Assembly: GCA_038246255.1 (NCBI GenBank)
Contig: JBBRWC010000046.1
Span: forward strand, 1 to 31,022
DNA length: 31,022 nucleotides
Direction: 5' to 3'
Source: RI-242 sp038246255
GTDB taxonomy: Bacteria > Planctomycetota > UBA1135 > GCA-002686595
Under the pieces are notes generated by a model. That model was not told the origin of the DNA. It worked only from the letters and a program-made list of their open reading frames with translations, and made no database searches. Shown here piece after piece: positions 1-7,510 of this stretch (its first letter is position 1; every line of letters starts with the position of its first letter). The translations under genes were made by a program, and so were the position numbers.

Positions 1-475
1 CGAACGGCGGCGCGGCGCCGATCGCGGTGGCGCGCGTTGGACGGCCCGGTGCACGCCACTCGATCGCGCCAGGTCGCGGTTGGAGGGAGCGCGCGATGTC
101 CGCAACCGACCTCAGTGCGCGTGCGAGGCGCCCGGTTTCAACGTCGCCGTCGGCCACCAGCGCCGCGCCTGCATCCACTTCGACCACGAGGACGGATGCG
201 TGCGCCACCTCCGCGCGCCGCGGGGCCGCGAGGGCCACAATGGCGAGCAGCACGCCGCCGAGCGCTGCCACAAGGTGCGCGGGGGCGCGCCGTCCCCGGC
301 GGCCGTCGCCCGGATTCAGCGTCGCGGCGAGCGCGCGCCAGATCTCGAGCGCGCCGCTGTGGCGCTCCTTCACCGCCGGTAGCCGGCGTCCCCACCACCA
401 CAGCGCGGGCAGGACGAGCAGCACGAGGAGCGCTGCAGGGCGCGCGAACTCGACTCCAAACACCACCGCGGTCAT
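1..475 (-). CDS. BatA-like membrane protein, N-terminal part (runs off the window)
   Basis: Reading the minus strand from the ATG at 475 gives an open frame of about 158 residues that leaves the window without a stop, so the gene is partial. The N-terminus begins MTAVVFGVEFARPAALLVLL, a membrane segment followed by WWWGRRLP and a charged stretch. A second hydrophobic segment (AALGGVLLAIVALAAP) follows at about residues 70-85. Two early membrane helices before a presumed von Willebrand A domain is the layout of the BatA/aerotolerance N-terminal family. The start overlaps the stop of the DUF58 gene by 4 bases, and DUF58 proteins are commonly encoded next to BatA/BatB proteins. The VWA domain itself lies outside the window, so the family call rests on the N-terminus and the neighbour. 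Confidence 0.7.
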   Translation of the reverse strand, partial: MTAVVFGVEFARPAALLVLLVLPALWWWGRRLPAVKERHSGALEIWRALAATLNPGDGRRGRRAPAHLVAALGGVLLAIVALAAPRRAEVAHASVLVVEVDAGAALVADGDVETGRLARALRSVADIARSLQPRPGAIEWRAPGRPTRATAIGAAPPF

Positions 476-1383
476 GGTTCGAACAGCCGCCGCAGGCGGT
501 CCTCGAAGGGCACGCGGCTCGACGCGGCATCGTGGCGCGCACCGCGCCGCGCCGCGCTTTGACGCCACCGCTCGAGCCAGTGCGAAAGTTCGAGGTCGTA
601 GCGGCCGGCGGCGCGCGCATCAAGGTCGAGCATCACGCGCGCGCCGTCCTCCGGGTCGGCGATCTCCACCTCACCCTCCGCACCCGGCGCGATTTCGAAA
701 TCGGCGAGGACTTGGATCAGGACGAGCGCTCGTCCAGCGCGGCCAAGCGCACACCAGCGCAGGGGATCCGCGCCAAAAAAATCTCCGATGGCGAAGACGC
801 GCGCGGAGCGGTGGACTTCACGCCGCGCGAGCGCTGCGTCGAGCCCCGCGCGCCCCGCGGCGCGGCGGCCCTCGAGCGCGGTGCGCACCGCGGCGATGTG
901 GGGCGGCGCCGCGCACCGCACGGGCGCGGCCCCGTCGTCCCCAACGACGAGGACCTCGGCGCCAAGCGCCACACCGAGCGCCGCAAGCCCCAGCGCCGCT
1001 TCCGACGCCGCCTGCAACTTCGTCGGGTCGCCGATGCCCATGGACGCACTGCGGTCCACCAGCACGAGCCACGTCTCGCCCGCTTCGCGCCGCGCAACCC
1101 GCACAAACGCTCGGTCGGAGCGCGCCAACAATCCCCAGTCGATGCCCCGGGGGTCATCGCCTTCGCGGTAGGGGCGCAGGCCGTCGAACGCCGCGTCCGC
1201 CCCCGGGCGGGGCGCACGACCGCCGCCTTCGCGCCGGCGCAAACCCGCCGCGGTGCGCAGCGCAAAACGCTCCGCGCGGCCCATGATCGCGCGGTCGAAT
1301 ACGACCGCAGGCCCAAACGATCCCTCCGCGGTCGGGGCGCGCCGTTGGCCGCCGCGCGCTCGCCGGTCCAACGGCGATTCCAA
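472..1383 (-). CDS. DUF58 domain-containing protein
   Basis: 303 residues. The DUF58 hallmark is clear at about residues 70-95: RPYREGDDPRGIDWGLLAR, then a VRVARREAGE segment. It is followed by LVLVDRSASMGIG at about 106-118, a VWA-type metal-binding (MIDAS-like) loop. DUF58 proteins usually sit with a MoxR ATPase and BatA/BatB membrane proteins; their biochemical role is poorly defined. The downstream partner here is the BatA-like gene, overlapping by 4 bases. The chosen start lies 4 bases after the stop of the upstream phosphatase gene, which suggests translational coupling. A later ATG at residue 34 (MGRAERFALR) is a reasonable alternative, because family members usually begin shortly before this point. 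No MoxR gene is visible in the window. Confidence 0.85.
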   Translation of the reverse strand: MESPLDRRARGGQRRAPTAEGSFGPAVVFDRAIMGRAERFALRTAAGLRRREGGGRAPRPGADAAFDGLRPYREGDDPRGIDWGLLARSDRAFVRVARREAGETWLVLVDRSASMGIGDPTKLQAASEAALGLAALGVALGAEVLVVGDDGAAPVRCAAPPHIAAVRTALEGRRAAGRAGLDAALARREVHRSARVFAIGDFFGADPLRWCALGRAGRALVLIQVLADFEIAPGAEGEVEIADPEDGARVMLDLDARAAGRYDLELSHWLERWRQSAARRGARHDAASSRVPFEDRLRRLFEP

Positions 1384-1387
1384 GGGA

Positions 1388-2770
1388 TCAGCCCGCGCCG
1401 AGGCGCTTCACGACGAGCAGCGTGATGTCGTCCTCGGCCTTGCCGCCGCCGTGGGCGAGCGCCGCCTCCGCGAGATCGAGCGCTGTCTCGCGCGCGCTGC
1501 GGCCCAGTTCCTGGGAGCGGCGCACGAGTTCCACCAGCCCGTCCTCGCCCAGGAAACCCTCCGGCCGATCGGGAGCGCGCGCCTCCAGCAGCCCGTCGGA
1601 CACCGCGATCAGCAGGTCCCCGGGCTCCAATCGGACCAGGTCGTCCGCGGTGTAGCGCTCGTCGGGCACCATGCCCAGGGCCGGCCCGTGCCGCGGCAGT
1701 GCGACACAGCGTTTTTCACGCGCGCGCCAGTGCAGCGCGGCGGGGTGGCCCGCGTTCAACGTGCGCAGGGATCCGTCCGGCGAAAGCAAACCGAGGAAAA
1801 GCGTGAGGAAACGCCCGTCTTCGATGCGCTCGCACAGGTCTTGATTGAGCAGCGTGACGACGTCGCCCGGATCCTCGACGAGCCGCAGGTACGAGCGCAG
1901 TCCGGCCTGGGCGGACGCCGTGATGAGCGCCGGTCCGATGCCGTGGCCCGTGACGTCCCCGACGACGAGGGCGATGCGGCCGCCACGCGCTCTGACGACG
2001 TCGTAGAAGTCGCCCGCGGTGCCCTCGGCCGCGCGGTACCAACCGGCGGTCTCGTAACCCGGAAGCGAGAGTGTGGCCGCCGGCATCAGGTCCCGCTGGA
2101 TCGCGCTCGCAAGATCGACGTTCTGCTGCAAGCGCACTTTCTCAAGGCTGTCAAGGTGCAGCTTCGCGTTGATCAGCGCGATCGAAATGTGTTGGGCGAG
2201 CGCGGCGAACAATCCCAGGTCGCGGCGCGAAAAATGGCGTGTCGCTGCGCGCGAATCGACGTAGAGGACGCCTTGCGGCTTGCCCGCCTGCCCCTGGCGC
2301 GCGAGCGGCACACACATCACCGCGCGCAGCTTGAGGTCGAACACCGAACGCCCAAGCTCGAGCGCTTCGGAGTCCGATTGCACCGTGGTGCGAACCGGCT
2401 CGAGCTGATCGAAGGCGCGGCGGGCGATCGACGTGGAAAAACGCAGGTCGTCGTCGATCGTTCGGCGGTCCTTAGAGCGCGCCACACGCACGAGCAGCAC
2501 CCCATCCGGCCCGTCGAGCAGCAGTAGGCCGCGCTCGGCGCCGGTCAGCTCGATCGAGCGGTCGACGATGTCGACGAGCAGGGATTCCAGGTCGCGGGCC
2601 TCGGAAACCTGCGCAATGGCTTCCAGCAGGATCTGGACGGTCCGTCGATCGATGCCGCTGTCGCCGGTCAGGAACTGGGTCGAGCCGACCTCGGCGCTGT
2701 CGCCCTGGAGCTCGCCGTCCTGCGGCCCGCTGCGAGCTTTTCCGCCCCCCTTGCCCTTGCGGAAGAACAT
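1388..2770 (-). CDS. GAF domain plus SpoIIE-type (RsbU-like) PPM serine phosphatase
   Basis: 460 residues. A GAF-type sensor domain spans roughly residues 45-205 (TGAERGLLLLDGPDG near 76-90, then VPLARQG and GVLYVDSR near 154-173). A short helical linker follows (about 205-228, AIQRDLMP). The C-terminal PPM/SpoIIE phosphatase has GDFYD at 253-257, GDVTGHG at 271-277, a later VSDGLLEAR and a terminal KAEDDITLLVVKR; these acidic residues bind the two metal ions. Such proteins dephosphorylate STAS-domain anti-anti-sigma factors in partner-switching cascades. A STAS gene is divergent 198 bases away, which makes it the obvious candidate substrate (inference). The start MFFRKGKGGG is preferred over more upstream in-frame starts because upstream codons run into the divergent gene. 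No membrane segment is seen, so it is probably cytoplasmic. Confidence 0.9.
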   Translation of the reverse strand: MFFRKGKGGGKARSGPQDGELQGDSAEVGSTQFLTGDSGIDRRTVQILLEAIAQVSEARDLESLLVDIVDRSIELTGAERGLLLLDGPDGVLLVRVARSKDRRTIDDDLRFSTSIARRAFDQLEPVRTTVQSDSEALELGRSVFDLKLRAVMCVPLARQGQAGKPQGVLYVDSRAATRHFSRRDLGLFAALAQHISIALINAKLHLDSLEKVRLQQNVDLASAIQRDLMPAATLSLPGYETAGWYRAAEGTAGDFYDVVRARGGRIALVVGDVTGHGIGPALITASAQAGLRSYLRLVEDPGDVVTLLNQDLCERIEDGRFLTLFLGLLSPDGSLRTLNAGHPAALHWRAREKRCVALPRHGPALGMVPDERYTADDLVRLEPGDLLIAVSDGLLEARAPDRPEGFLGEDGLVELVRRSQELGRSARETALDLAEAALAHGGGKAEDDITLLVVKRLGAG

Positions 2771-2968
2771 ACGGGGCAGTGTACCGCGCGGCCGACGGGC
2801 AAAGGTGCGCCGCGCGGTTGGGGCCGGTGGCCGGGGAGTCAAAAAGGGCTCGACCCCGGCGCGCCGGACCATCATCATGGTGCCCCTTGGGAGCGCCGCC
2901 CATCCTGCGGTGCCCCAGCCCGCGGTGCCCAGCACCGACGCCCGAGCCGCGCGCGTCCCCTCCCAGCC
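2771..2968. promoter_or_regulatory. Divergent intergenic region between the phosphatase and STAS-PilZ genes
   Basis: This 198-base gap must hold the promoters of both divergent genes. No convincing -35/-10 pair or operator can be read. It contains a short direct repeat, gcggtgcccag-like, near 2909-2935. The assignment as a promoter region rests only on the divergent arrangement. Confidence 0.4.
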
Positions 2969-3790
2969 ATGCAAATCACAGCCGAACCCCGCGACGCCTA
3001 CACCGTGCTGCACCTGCGCGGCGAATTCGACACCTATTACTGCCCGTTGCTCCAGCAGGAAGTCAACGCGCTCCTGCATGCGAAGGACGTGCGTGTTGTC
3101 CTCAACCTGCGGCTCGTCAAGTTCATCAACTCGACAGCGCTCGGCGCGATCATCAAGGCGTCAAAGTCGCTGCAGCAGGCCGGTGGCCGCCTCGCGATCT
3201 CCCGCCCGTCGCCGTTCGTGAAGGAGATCCTTGAGAAGGTCGGCCTCGACCGCGTCGTCCCGATCTTCGGCAGCGACGAGGCGGCCGGAGCCGCGGTCGC
3301 CGCGCCGACCCAAAAAGCGAACGCGGACCCCGCCGCGGCGTTCGAGGACGACGAGTCGAGCGTCCTGTTCGGTCTGCTCGACGAGGAACGCCTGCAGCAC
3401 TTCATTGCCGACCGTCAAAAGCGCGCGACGAACCCGCTCCACGGCCACGCGTTCGGCACCAACTGGCGCGGAATCGGCCGCATGCTCGCCCTCGACACCG
3501 AAGGGCTGCGTTTTGGCTGGAGCGGCGGCAACACCGGGCTGACTCCGTTTGAAATGGGCCAACTGCTCGCCCTCGGGACCGAGCTGCGCGTCAAGTTCCG
3601 CTTGCCCCTCTTGAAGAAGGGCCACTGCGAAGCGGTGGTTGCGGTGACCGAACTCGAGGAACGCGAGGACGGCGTCAAGGTCGCCGCCAGCTTCAACGAG
3701 GTTGACGACGAAACGCGCAAGGCCGTCGTGCAGTACGCCGAGGACATGGCGTACCTGAAGCGCGAGCTGCGCTCTGCCACTGAAGGCTGA
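2969..3790 (+). CDS. STAS domain fused to a PilZ-like domain
   Basis: 273 residues. Residues 1-100 are a STAS domain of the anti-sigma factor antagonist type: TVLHLRGEFDTYYC near 12-25, then KFINSTALGAI at 51-61, with Ser55 at the usual phosphorylation site. The family consensus is D-S-S/T-G-L-G; here it is N-S-T-A-L-G. After a linker rich in Ala and acidic residues, the C-terminal half looks like PilZ: ALDTEGLRFGW, then LGTELRVKFRLPLLKK and GVKVAASFNEVDDE, ending in a charged helix. The two canonical c-di-GMP motifs of PilZ (RxxxR and D/NxSxxG) are not clear, so nucleotide binding is uncertain. It lies divergent from an RsbU-like phosphatase. A plausible role is a partner-switch output or input module (inference). 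Confidence 0.8.
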   Translation: MQITAEPRDAYTVLHLRGEFDTYYCPLLQQEVNALLHAKDVRVVLNLRLVKFINSTALGAIIKASKSLQQAGGRLAISRPSPFVKEILEKVGLDRVVPIFGSDEAAGAAVAAPTQKANADPAAAFEDDESSVLFGLLDEERLQHFIADRQKRATNPLHGHAFGTNWRGIGRMLALDTEGLRFGWSGGNTGLTPFEMGQLLALGTELRVKFRLPLLKKGHCEAVVAVTELEEREDGVKVAASFNEVDDETRKAVVQYAEDMAYLKRELRSATEG

Positions 3791-3836
3791 GGGCTCTGCC
3801 ACTGAAGGCTGAGGGCTCTGCCACTGAAGGCTGAAG
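3771..3836. repeat. Three tandem 22-bp repeats at the 3' end of the STAS-PilZ gene
   Basis: The unit gctctgccactgaaggctga plus two more bases occurs at 3771-3792, 3793-3814 and 3815-3836. The last copy differs by one base near its end, and a partial fourth copy (gctctg) starts at 3837. The stop codon of the STAS-PilZ gene lies in the first unit, so copies two and three are in the 3' untranslated region. Confidence 0.9.
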
Positions 3837-3852
3837 GCTCTGGGAGGGAAAG

Positions 3853-3888
3853 CGGACGTACGGCCGGGGGCGCCCCCCGGTTGGTCCG
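3853..3888. terminator. Candidate bidirectional hairpin terminator between convergent genes
   Basis: Inner stem ccggggg (3864-3870) pairs with cccccgg (3874-3880) around a 3-base loop; outer arms cggac (3853-3857) and gtccg (3884-3888) also pair. It sits exactly between the STAS-PilZ gene and the convergent glycosyltransferase gene. There is no long U tract, so the terminator call is tentative. Confidence 0.5.
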
Positions 3889-5106
3889 TCAAGCGGGCTG
3901 GCGAGTCCGGAAGGTGTGGGGCGCCGAAAGCGGTGTGCCGCGTTCGGACTCCAACTCGCACAACAGTGCGAGCATGGCCGCCGCCACCTGGGACCAGTCG
4001 TGGCGCTCAACGGCGCGCTCACGGGCGGAACGAGCCCAGCGCGCCCGCGCGTCGGGTGCGGATGCCGCCCCGAGAAGTGCGTCGCGCCAGGCGGCGGCGT
4101 CGCCCGCGCGCACAAGCCGACCGTCGACACCGTCGCGCACAAGGTGCGCGAGGCGCGGCCGATCGGCGACGAGTACGGCGAGCCCGCACGCGAGCGCGCG
4201 CACGACCTGCACGCCGCTTGAGCGGTCGCCCTCGTCGGGCGCGGCGAACAGCGTGCTGGCCGCCATCAAACCCGCGAGATCTGACGGGCTCTGCCACGGC
4301 AAGAGGTGCACGGCCGCGCTCACACCCAAGCGGTCCGCGGTGGCGACCAGGCGGCGCTCAAGTGGCCCTTCGCCGACGATCACGAGCGACCAATCCGGGC
4401 GCTGGCCAACCGTGCGGGCGAAGGCCGCCAGCAACACATCGAGGCCGCGTCCCGCTTCGAGCGGCCCCACCGCGAGCAGAAGGCGACCGCTCAGGCGGTG
4501 ACGCGCAACCGCGCGGGATGGCAGGCCGGGCGCGAACGCGCGGGTGTCGACACCCGTCGGCACGAGTGCCACGCGCCCTGGCAAGAATCCCCGGGCGAGG
4601 GCGCGTGCTTCGCCCAGGGGATCGAGCGCCGCGAGCCGCCCGCAGGCGGCGCGTACCGAGCGCCCCCACAGGCGATTGCCAAGTCCGTCGAGGAAACGCT
4701 CATGCAATCGGCGGGCGCCGGTCCAGCCCGGCTCCACGAGCAGCAGCGGCCGCCCGTCGCGCCGCGCGAGACGGGCTCCCAGCCAGGCCGCGGGCGAAAA
4801 AGGGTCGTAGGCGATGCGGGCGTCGGCGTCGAAGGGCGGGGACGCCGGGTCGATCGGATGGCCATCGGCGTCGGTGACCGCGTTGCGCGTGAGCACGCCG
4901 GCCGCCACTGGCTCGACCCGCGTTTCGACACCCAGGGCACCCAGCGCCGCGGCGAGGGACGCCGGATGGTCGCTGCGGCGCGCGCGCGGGTGAAGCGCGT
5001 CGACCAGCAGGGAGACGTGGCGCGGACGCGGGGCGGCGTCGCGCTCAGGATGGGGGGCAGAATCGGGCACGGGCGGGGACGGCGTTGGAACTTGCTTCCG
5101 GCTCAT
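3889..5106 (-). CDS. GT4-like glycosyltransferase (GT-B fold)
   Basis: 405 residues. The C-terminal half has the Glycos_transf_1 pattern: LLLAVGPLEAGRGLDVLLAA at 209-228, SLVIVGEGPLERRL near 240-253, LPWQSPSDLAGLMAAS near 269-284, and then DEGDRSSGVQVVRALACG at 291-308. Between the domains VPTGVDTRAFAPG (182-194) is the usual hinge. GT4 enzymes transfer a sugar from an NDP-sugar to a lipid or glycan. The EX7E motif normally has its second Glu just before A-x-A-C-G; here that position is Arg303. The N-terminal 30 residues are Pro-rich and probably disordered. It reads divergently from the HAD-like gene 72 bases away. Acceptor and donor cannot be predicted. Confidence 0.8.
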   Translation of the reverse strand: MSRKQVPTPSPPVPDSAPHPERDAAPRPRHVSLLVDALHPRARRSDHPASLAAALGALGVETRVEPVAAGVLTRNAVTDADGHPIDPASPPFDADARIAYDPFSPAAWLGARLARRDGRPLLLVEPGWTGARRLHERFLDGLGNRLWGRSVRAACGRLAALDPLGEARALARGFLPGRVALVPTGVDTRAFAPGLPSRAVARHRLSGRLLLAVGPLEAGRGLDVLLAAFARTVGQRPDWSLVIVGEGPLERRLVATADRLGVSAAVHLLPWQSPSDLAGLMAASTLFAAPDEGDRSSGVQVVRALACGLAVLVADRPRLAHLVRDGVDGRLVRAGDAAAWRDALLGAASAPDARARWARSARERAVERHDWSQVAAAMLALLCELESERGTPLSAPHTFRTRQPA

Positions 5107-5178
5107 CGAATCGCGGTTCCGCTGGGCTCAAGCCTGATCGGGAACTGCCGACAACGGGGATCCAGCGAGGTTAACAGC

Positions 5179-5799
5179 ATGCACCACAAACCCGAGCGCC
5201 ACGACATCCTCCCCGGAACCGAGCCCCCGAAACGGGGCCTTTTCATCGATCGCTGGGGGACGTTGCTCGAGCCGCCGCCGGGCGACCGTCCAAGGGGCCC
5301 CGAGGACGTGCGGTTCCTCGCGGGCACGGTCGACGCGCTCCACCGCGCCCACTGCGCTGGCTGGAACCTGTACCTGATCGGCAACGAGGATGCGGTGGCC
5401 TTCGGGCAGCTCGCGCTGCGCGACTGGCAACGCCTTGAATCCGCCCTGATTGGCGAGCTCGAAGCCAACGGGGTGCCGATCCGCCACAACTACGCGGCGA
5501 TCCACCACCCGCGCGGCGTTGCGGGCCAGCGCGGTGACTCCGTGTACCGCTTGCCCAACACGGGCGCCTTCTACCACGCACAACACCACGACGGCGTCAG
5601 CCTGCGCGACAGTTGGGTTATCGGCGACAGCACCGTCGAACACGCCGCTGCCTGGCGCGCAGGTGTGCGCCGCGCCGCGGTGCGCTCTGGGCTCGGGCTC
5701 GGCGACCGTCAGTTCGAGGTCGACGTCGACCTCGTCGCATCGGACCTGTCCGACGCCATCGGCAGCCTCCTGCGCGGGCGCTGGCAGCTGGCAGCCTGA
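5179..5799 (+). CDS. HAD-superfamily protein of the HisB-N/GmhB type with degenerate active site
   Basis: 206 residues. The fold resembles histidinol-phosphatase/heptose bisphosphate phosphatase proteins: RGLFIDRWGTLLEPP at 19-33, YLIGNEDAVAFGQLAL at 65-80, IHHPRGVAGQ at 108-117, SWVIGDSTVEHAAAWRAG at 145-162. Several key positions differ from the family. In motif I (usually DxDGT) Asp24 is kept but Trp26 replaces the second Asp. The usual CRKP of motif III is YRLP (123-126), losing the catalytic Lys and a zinc Cys. In motif IV (GDxxxD) Glu154 replaces the second Asp. It is probably catalytically weak or inactive, perhaps a binding or regulatory protein. ATG 5179 is chosen because family members begin about 20 residues before motif I. 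Its stop lies 9 bases from the convergent gene's stop. Confidence 0.75.
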   Translation: MHHKPERHDILPGTEPPKRGLFIDRWGTLLEPPPGDRPRGPEDVRFLAGTVDALHRAHCAGWNLYLIGNEDAVAFGQLALRDWQRLESALIGELEANGVPIRHNYAAIHHPRGVAGQRGDSVYRLPNTGAFYHAQHHDGVSLRDSWVIGDSTVEHAAAWRAGVRRAAVRSGLGLGDRQFEVDVDLVASDLSDAIGSLLRGRWQLAA

Positions 5800-5808
5800 G
5801 CGCCGCGG

Positions 5809-6453
5809 TCAGCGCAGGCGCTCGGGCACGCGGATGCGTCGCCCCTGCGCCAGTTCGAACGTGTAGCGGCCGCCCAAGTCCAGCTCGACCGGCAGACCCG
5901 CGCGGTGCTGGAAGTCGACGATGCCACCGGGGCGGCCATCCAGTCGGAACGCGCTTTGGCGCGGCCGCAGCACCTGCCCACGGGGCAGTTCGATCCAGGG
6001 ACCCGCGCGGCGGCCCTCGAACTCGACCACCCCCACCGTCCCGAGGCGCAGGCGAACCTCCGCAGCTTCGCGCCGCACCCCCACGGTGGCCGGGCCGGTC
6101 CAGCGCACGGACCCCGCGCCGAGCAAACCGAGCTGCAAAACCCCGCGCACGTTCAGCTCCAGTTCGAAGTCCCCGTGGACATCGAGCGGGCCGTCCCCCG
6201 GCAGGACCAGCCGGTCCCGGCCGCCCTGGCGCAGCCACGCAAAGCCGGAGCGCACTTCAAGTCGAAGCCCAACGGCCGCGGGGGGGGTGTCGTCGCTGGC
6301 CTTCTTCGTGGAAGGTGTGTCGGCGAGCGCGTTGGCTGGGAACGGCGCGAGCCCGGCCACGAAAGTCACGGCGCACAGGGCCCAGACCGCGGCCCCGCCC
6401 ACAAACCGGCGTGCACGCGGCGACGGGGTTTCGGTGCGGACGCGAAAACGCAT
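5809..6453 (-). CDS. Exported protein of unknown function, beta-rich
   Basis: 214 residues from the ATG at 6453. An N-terminal signal sequence is likely: a basic n-region with RVRTETPSPRARR, a hydrophobic core VGGAAVWALCAVTFVAGL and an A-N-A-L-A type cleavage region near residue 40. The mature part is a run of short hydrophobic/charged strands (LVLPGDGPLDVHGDFELELN, VRWTGPATVGVRREAAEV), suggestive of a beta-sheet protein somewhat like FecR-type domains; this is not a firm match. A longer in-frame start at 6564 would place residues before the signal peptide and is less likely. The gene lies about 100 bases downstream of moaA on the same strand. Confidence 0.6.
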   Translation of the reverse strand: MRFRVRTETPSPRARRFVGGAAVWALCAVTFVAGLAPFPANALADTPSTKKASDDTPPAAVGLRLEVRSGFAWLRQGGRDRLVLPGDGPLDVHGDFELELNVRGVLQLGLLGAGSVRWTGPATVGVRREAAEVRLRLGTVGVVEFEGRRAGPWIELPRGQVLRPRQSAFRLDGRPGGIVDFQHRAGLPVELDLGGRYTFELAQGRRIRVPERLR

Positions 6454-6553
6454 GTCCGGTCCATCGACCGACCGTGGCCGCCATCTCAAGCCCGGCCGGG
6501 AGCGCGGGCCTCCAGGCCCGCCTTGGAGCGAGCGACAGGGCGGAGAATCGGCA

Positions 6554-7510
6554 TCAGCCGCCAATCGAGCGCATCGGGATCGCCCCCTCGCGCTGCAGGT
6601 CGTAGATCGGCGGTTTGGCGTCCGCGGCGCGTTGGAAGAGCTCGACCACCGTCGCCTCGACTACGGCGGTCTCGCGGCCCGAGCGCAGCACCCCCAAAAG
6701 GTCCACTTCGCCGCCCGTGAGCAGGCACGAGCGGATAGTCCCCTCCGCCGTCAACCTCAGCCGGATGCAGCGATCGCAGAACGGGTTGCTCATCGCGTGG
6801 ATAAAACCGATCACCGCGGTCCCGATGCGGAAGCGCTCGGCCGGGCCGCCGTCCTGGCGCGTGGGCAAAGGCTCGAGGCCACGCTCTTCACCCAGCCGGC
6901 GCAGCACGTCCCGCGGATCGACGTGCCAAAGCCCGATGCGCTCAGCGCTCATCGGCATGTGCTCGATGAAACGAACTTCGACGTTTTCGCGCGCGGCGAA
7001 GTCGACGAACGGCTCCACTTCGTCGTCGTTGATGCCCCCCATCAGCACAACGTTGAGCTTGATCCGCGGGATATTGGCCGCGTGGGCCGCGCGAATGCCT
7101 GCGAGGACGTCCGCAAGCTTGCCGCCGCCCGTCAGCTTCGCGAAACGCTCGGAGTGCAAGCTGTCGCAACTGATGTTGACGGTGGTGAGGCCCGCCGACG
7201 CGAGCTCCGCGGCGCGGCGTTCGAGCAGCAGACCGTTCGTCGTCAGCGCCACTTCGCGAATGCCTGGCAAGGCGGTGATGCGGCGCACCACTTCACCCAA
7301 GTCGCGGCGCAGGGTAGGTTCACCGCCCGTCAGGCGCACCTTGCGGAAGCCCAGGCGGCGGGATGCGATTTCGAGCAGGCACTCGACCTCGTGCGGCGAC
7401 ATGGACGTCACCGGTTCCTCGGGCAGCGTGCAGTACGTGCACTTGAGCTGGCAGAGGTTGGTCAGCGACACCCGCAGGTACGTGACGCGGCGTCCAAAAC
7501 GATCGATCAT
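6554..7510 (-). CDS. moaA: GTP 3',8-cyclase MoaA (radical SAM, molybdopterin synthesis)
   Basis: 318 residues, normal length. It converts GTP to 3',8-cyclo-7,8-dihydro-GTP, the first step of molybdenum cofactor synthesis. The N-terminal radical SAM cluster motif CxxxCxxC is at Cys20, Cys24 and Cys27. TGGEPTLRRDL follows at 61-71. The second cluster motif, CX2CX13C, is at Cys245, Cys248 and Cys262 (NPFCDRCIRLRLTAEGTIRS covers its start). The protein ends in MRSIGG; the C-terminal Gly-Gly is required for activity in this family. The ATG overlaps the stop of the arginine kinase gene by 4 bases. No other molybdenum cofactor gene is nearby, so the remaining moa and moe genes must be elsewhere. Confidence 0.95.
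   Translation of the reverse strand: MIDRFGRRVTYLRVSLTNLCQLKCTYCTLPEEPVTSMSPHEVECLLEIASRRLGFRKVRLTGGEPTLRRDLGEVVRRITALPGIREVALTTNGLLLERRAAELASAGLTTVNISCDSLHSERFAKLTGGGKLADVLAGIRAAHAANIPRIKLNVVLMGGINDDEVEPFVDFAARENVEVRFIEHMPMSAERIGLWHVDPRDVLRRLGEERGLEPLPTRQDGGPAERFRIGTAVIGFIHAMSNPFCDRCIRLRLTAEGTIRSCLLTGGEVDLLGVLRSGRETAVVEATVVELFQRAADAKPPIYDLQREGAIPMRSIGG

Noticed and set aside
138..1316. Several overlapping long frames on both strands at the left edge.
   Set aside because: They are Arg/Ala/Pro-rich shadows of the DUF58 and BatA-like genes, produced by high GC, and show no protein-family pattern.
3771..3842. Short regularly spaced repeats that might suggest a CRISPR array.
   Set aside because: The units are directly adjacent with no spacers and no cas genes are nearby; this is a tandem repeat.
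4306..5178. A long in-frame upstream extension of the HAD-like gene.
   Set aside because: It runs antisense through the glycosyltransferase gene and is Arg/Gly-rich without family similarity; the HAD fold begins about 20 residues after the ATG at 5179.
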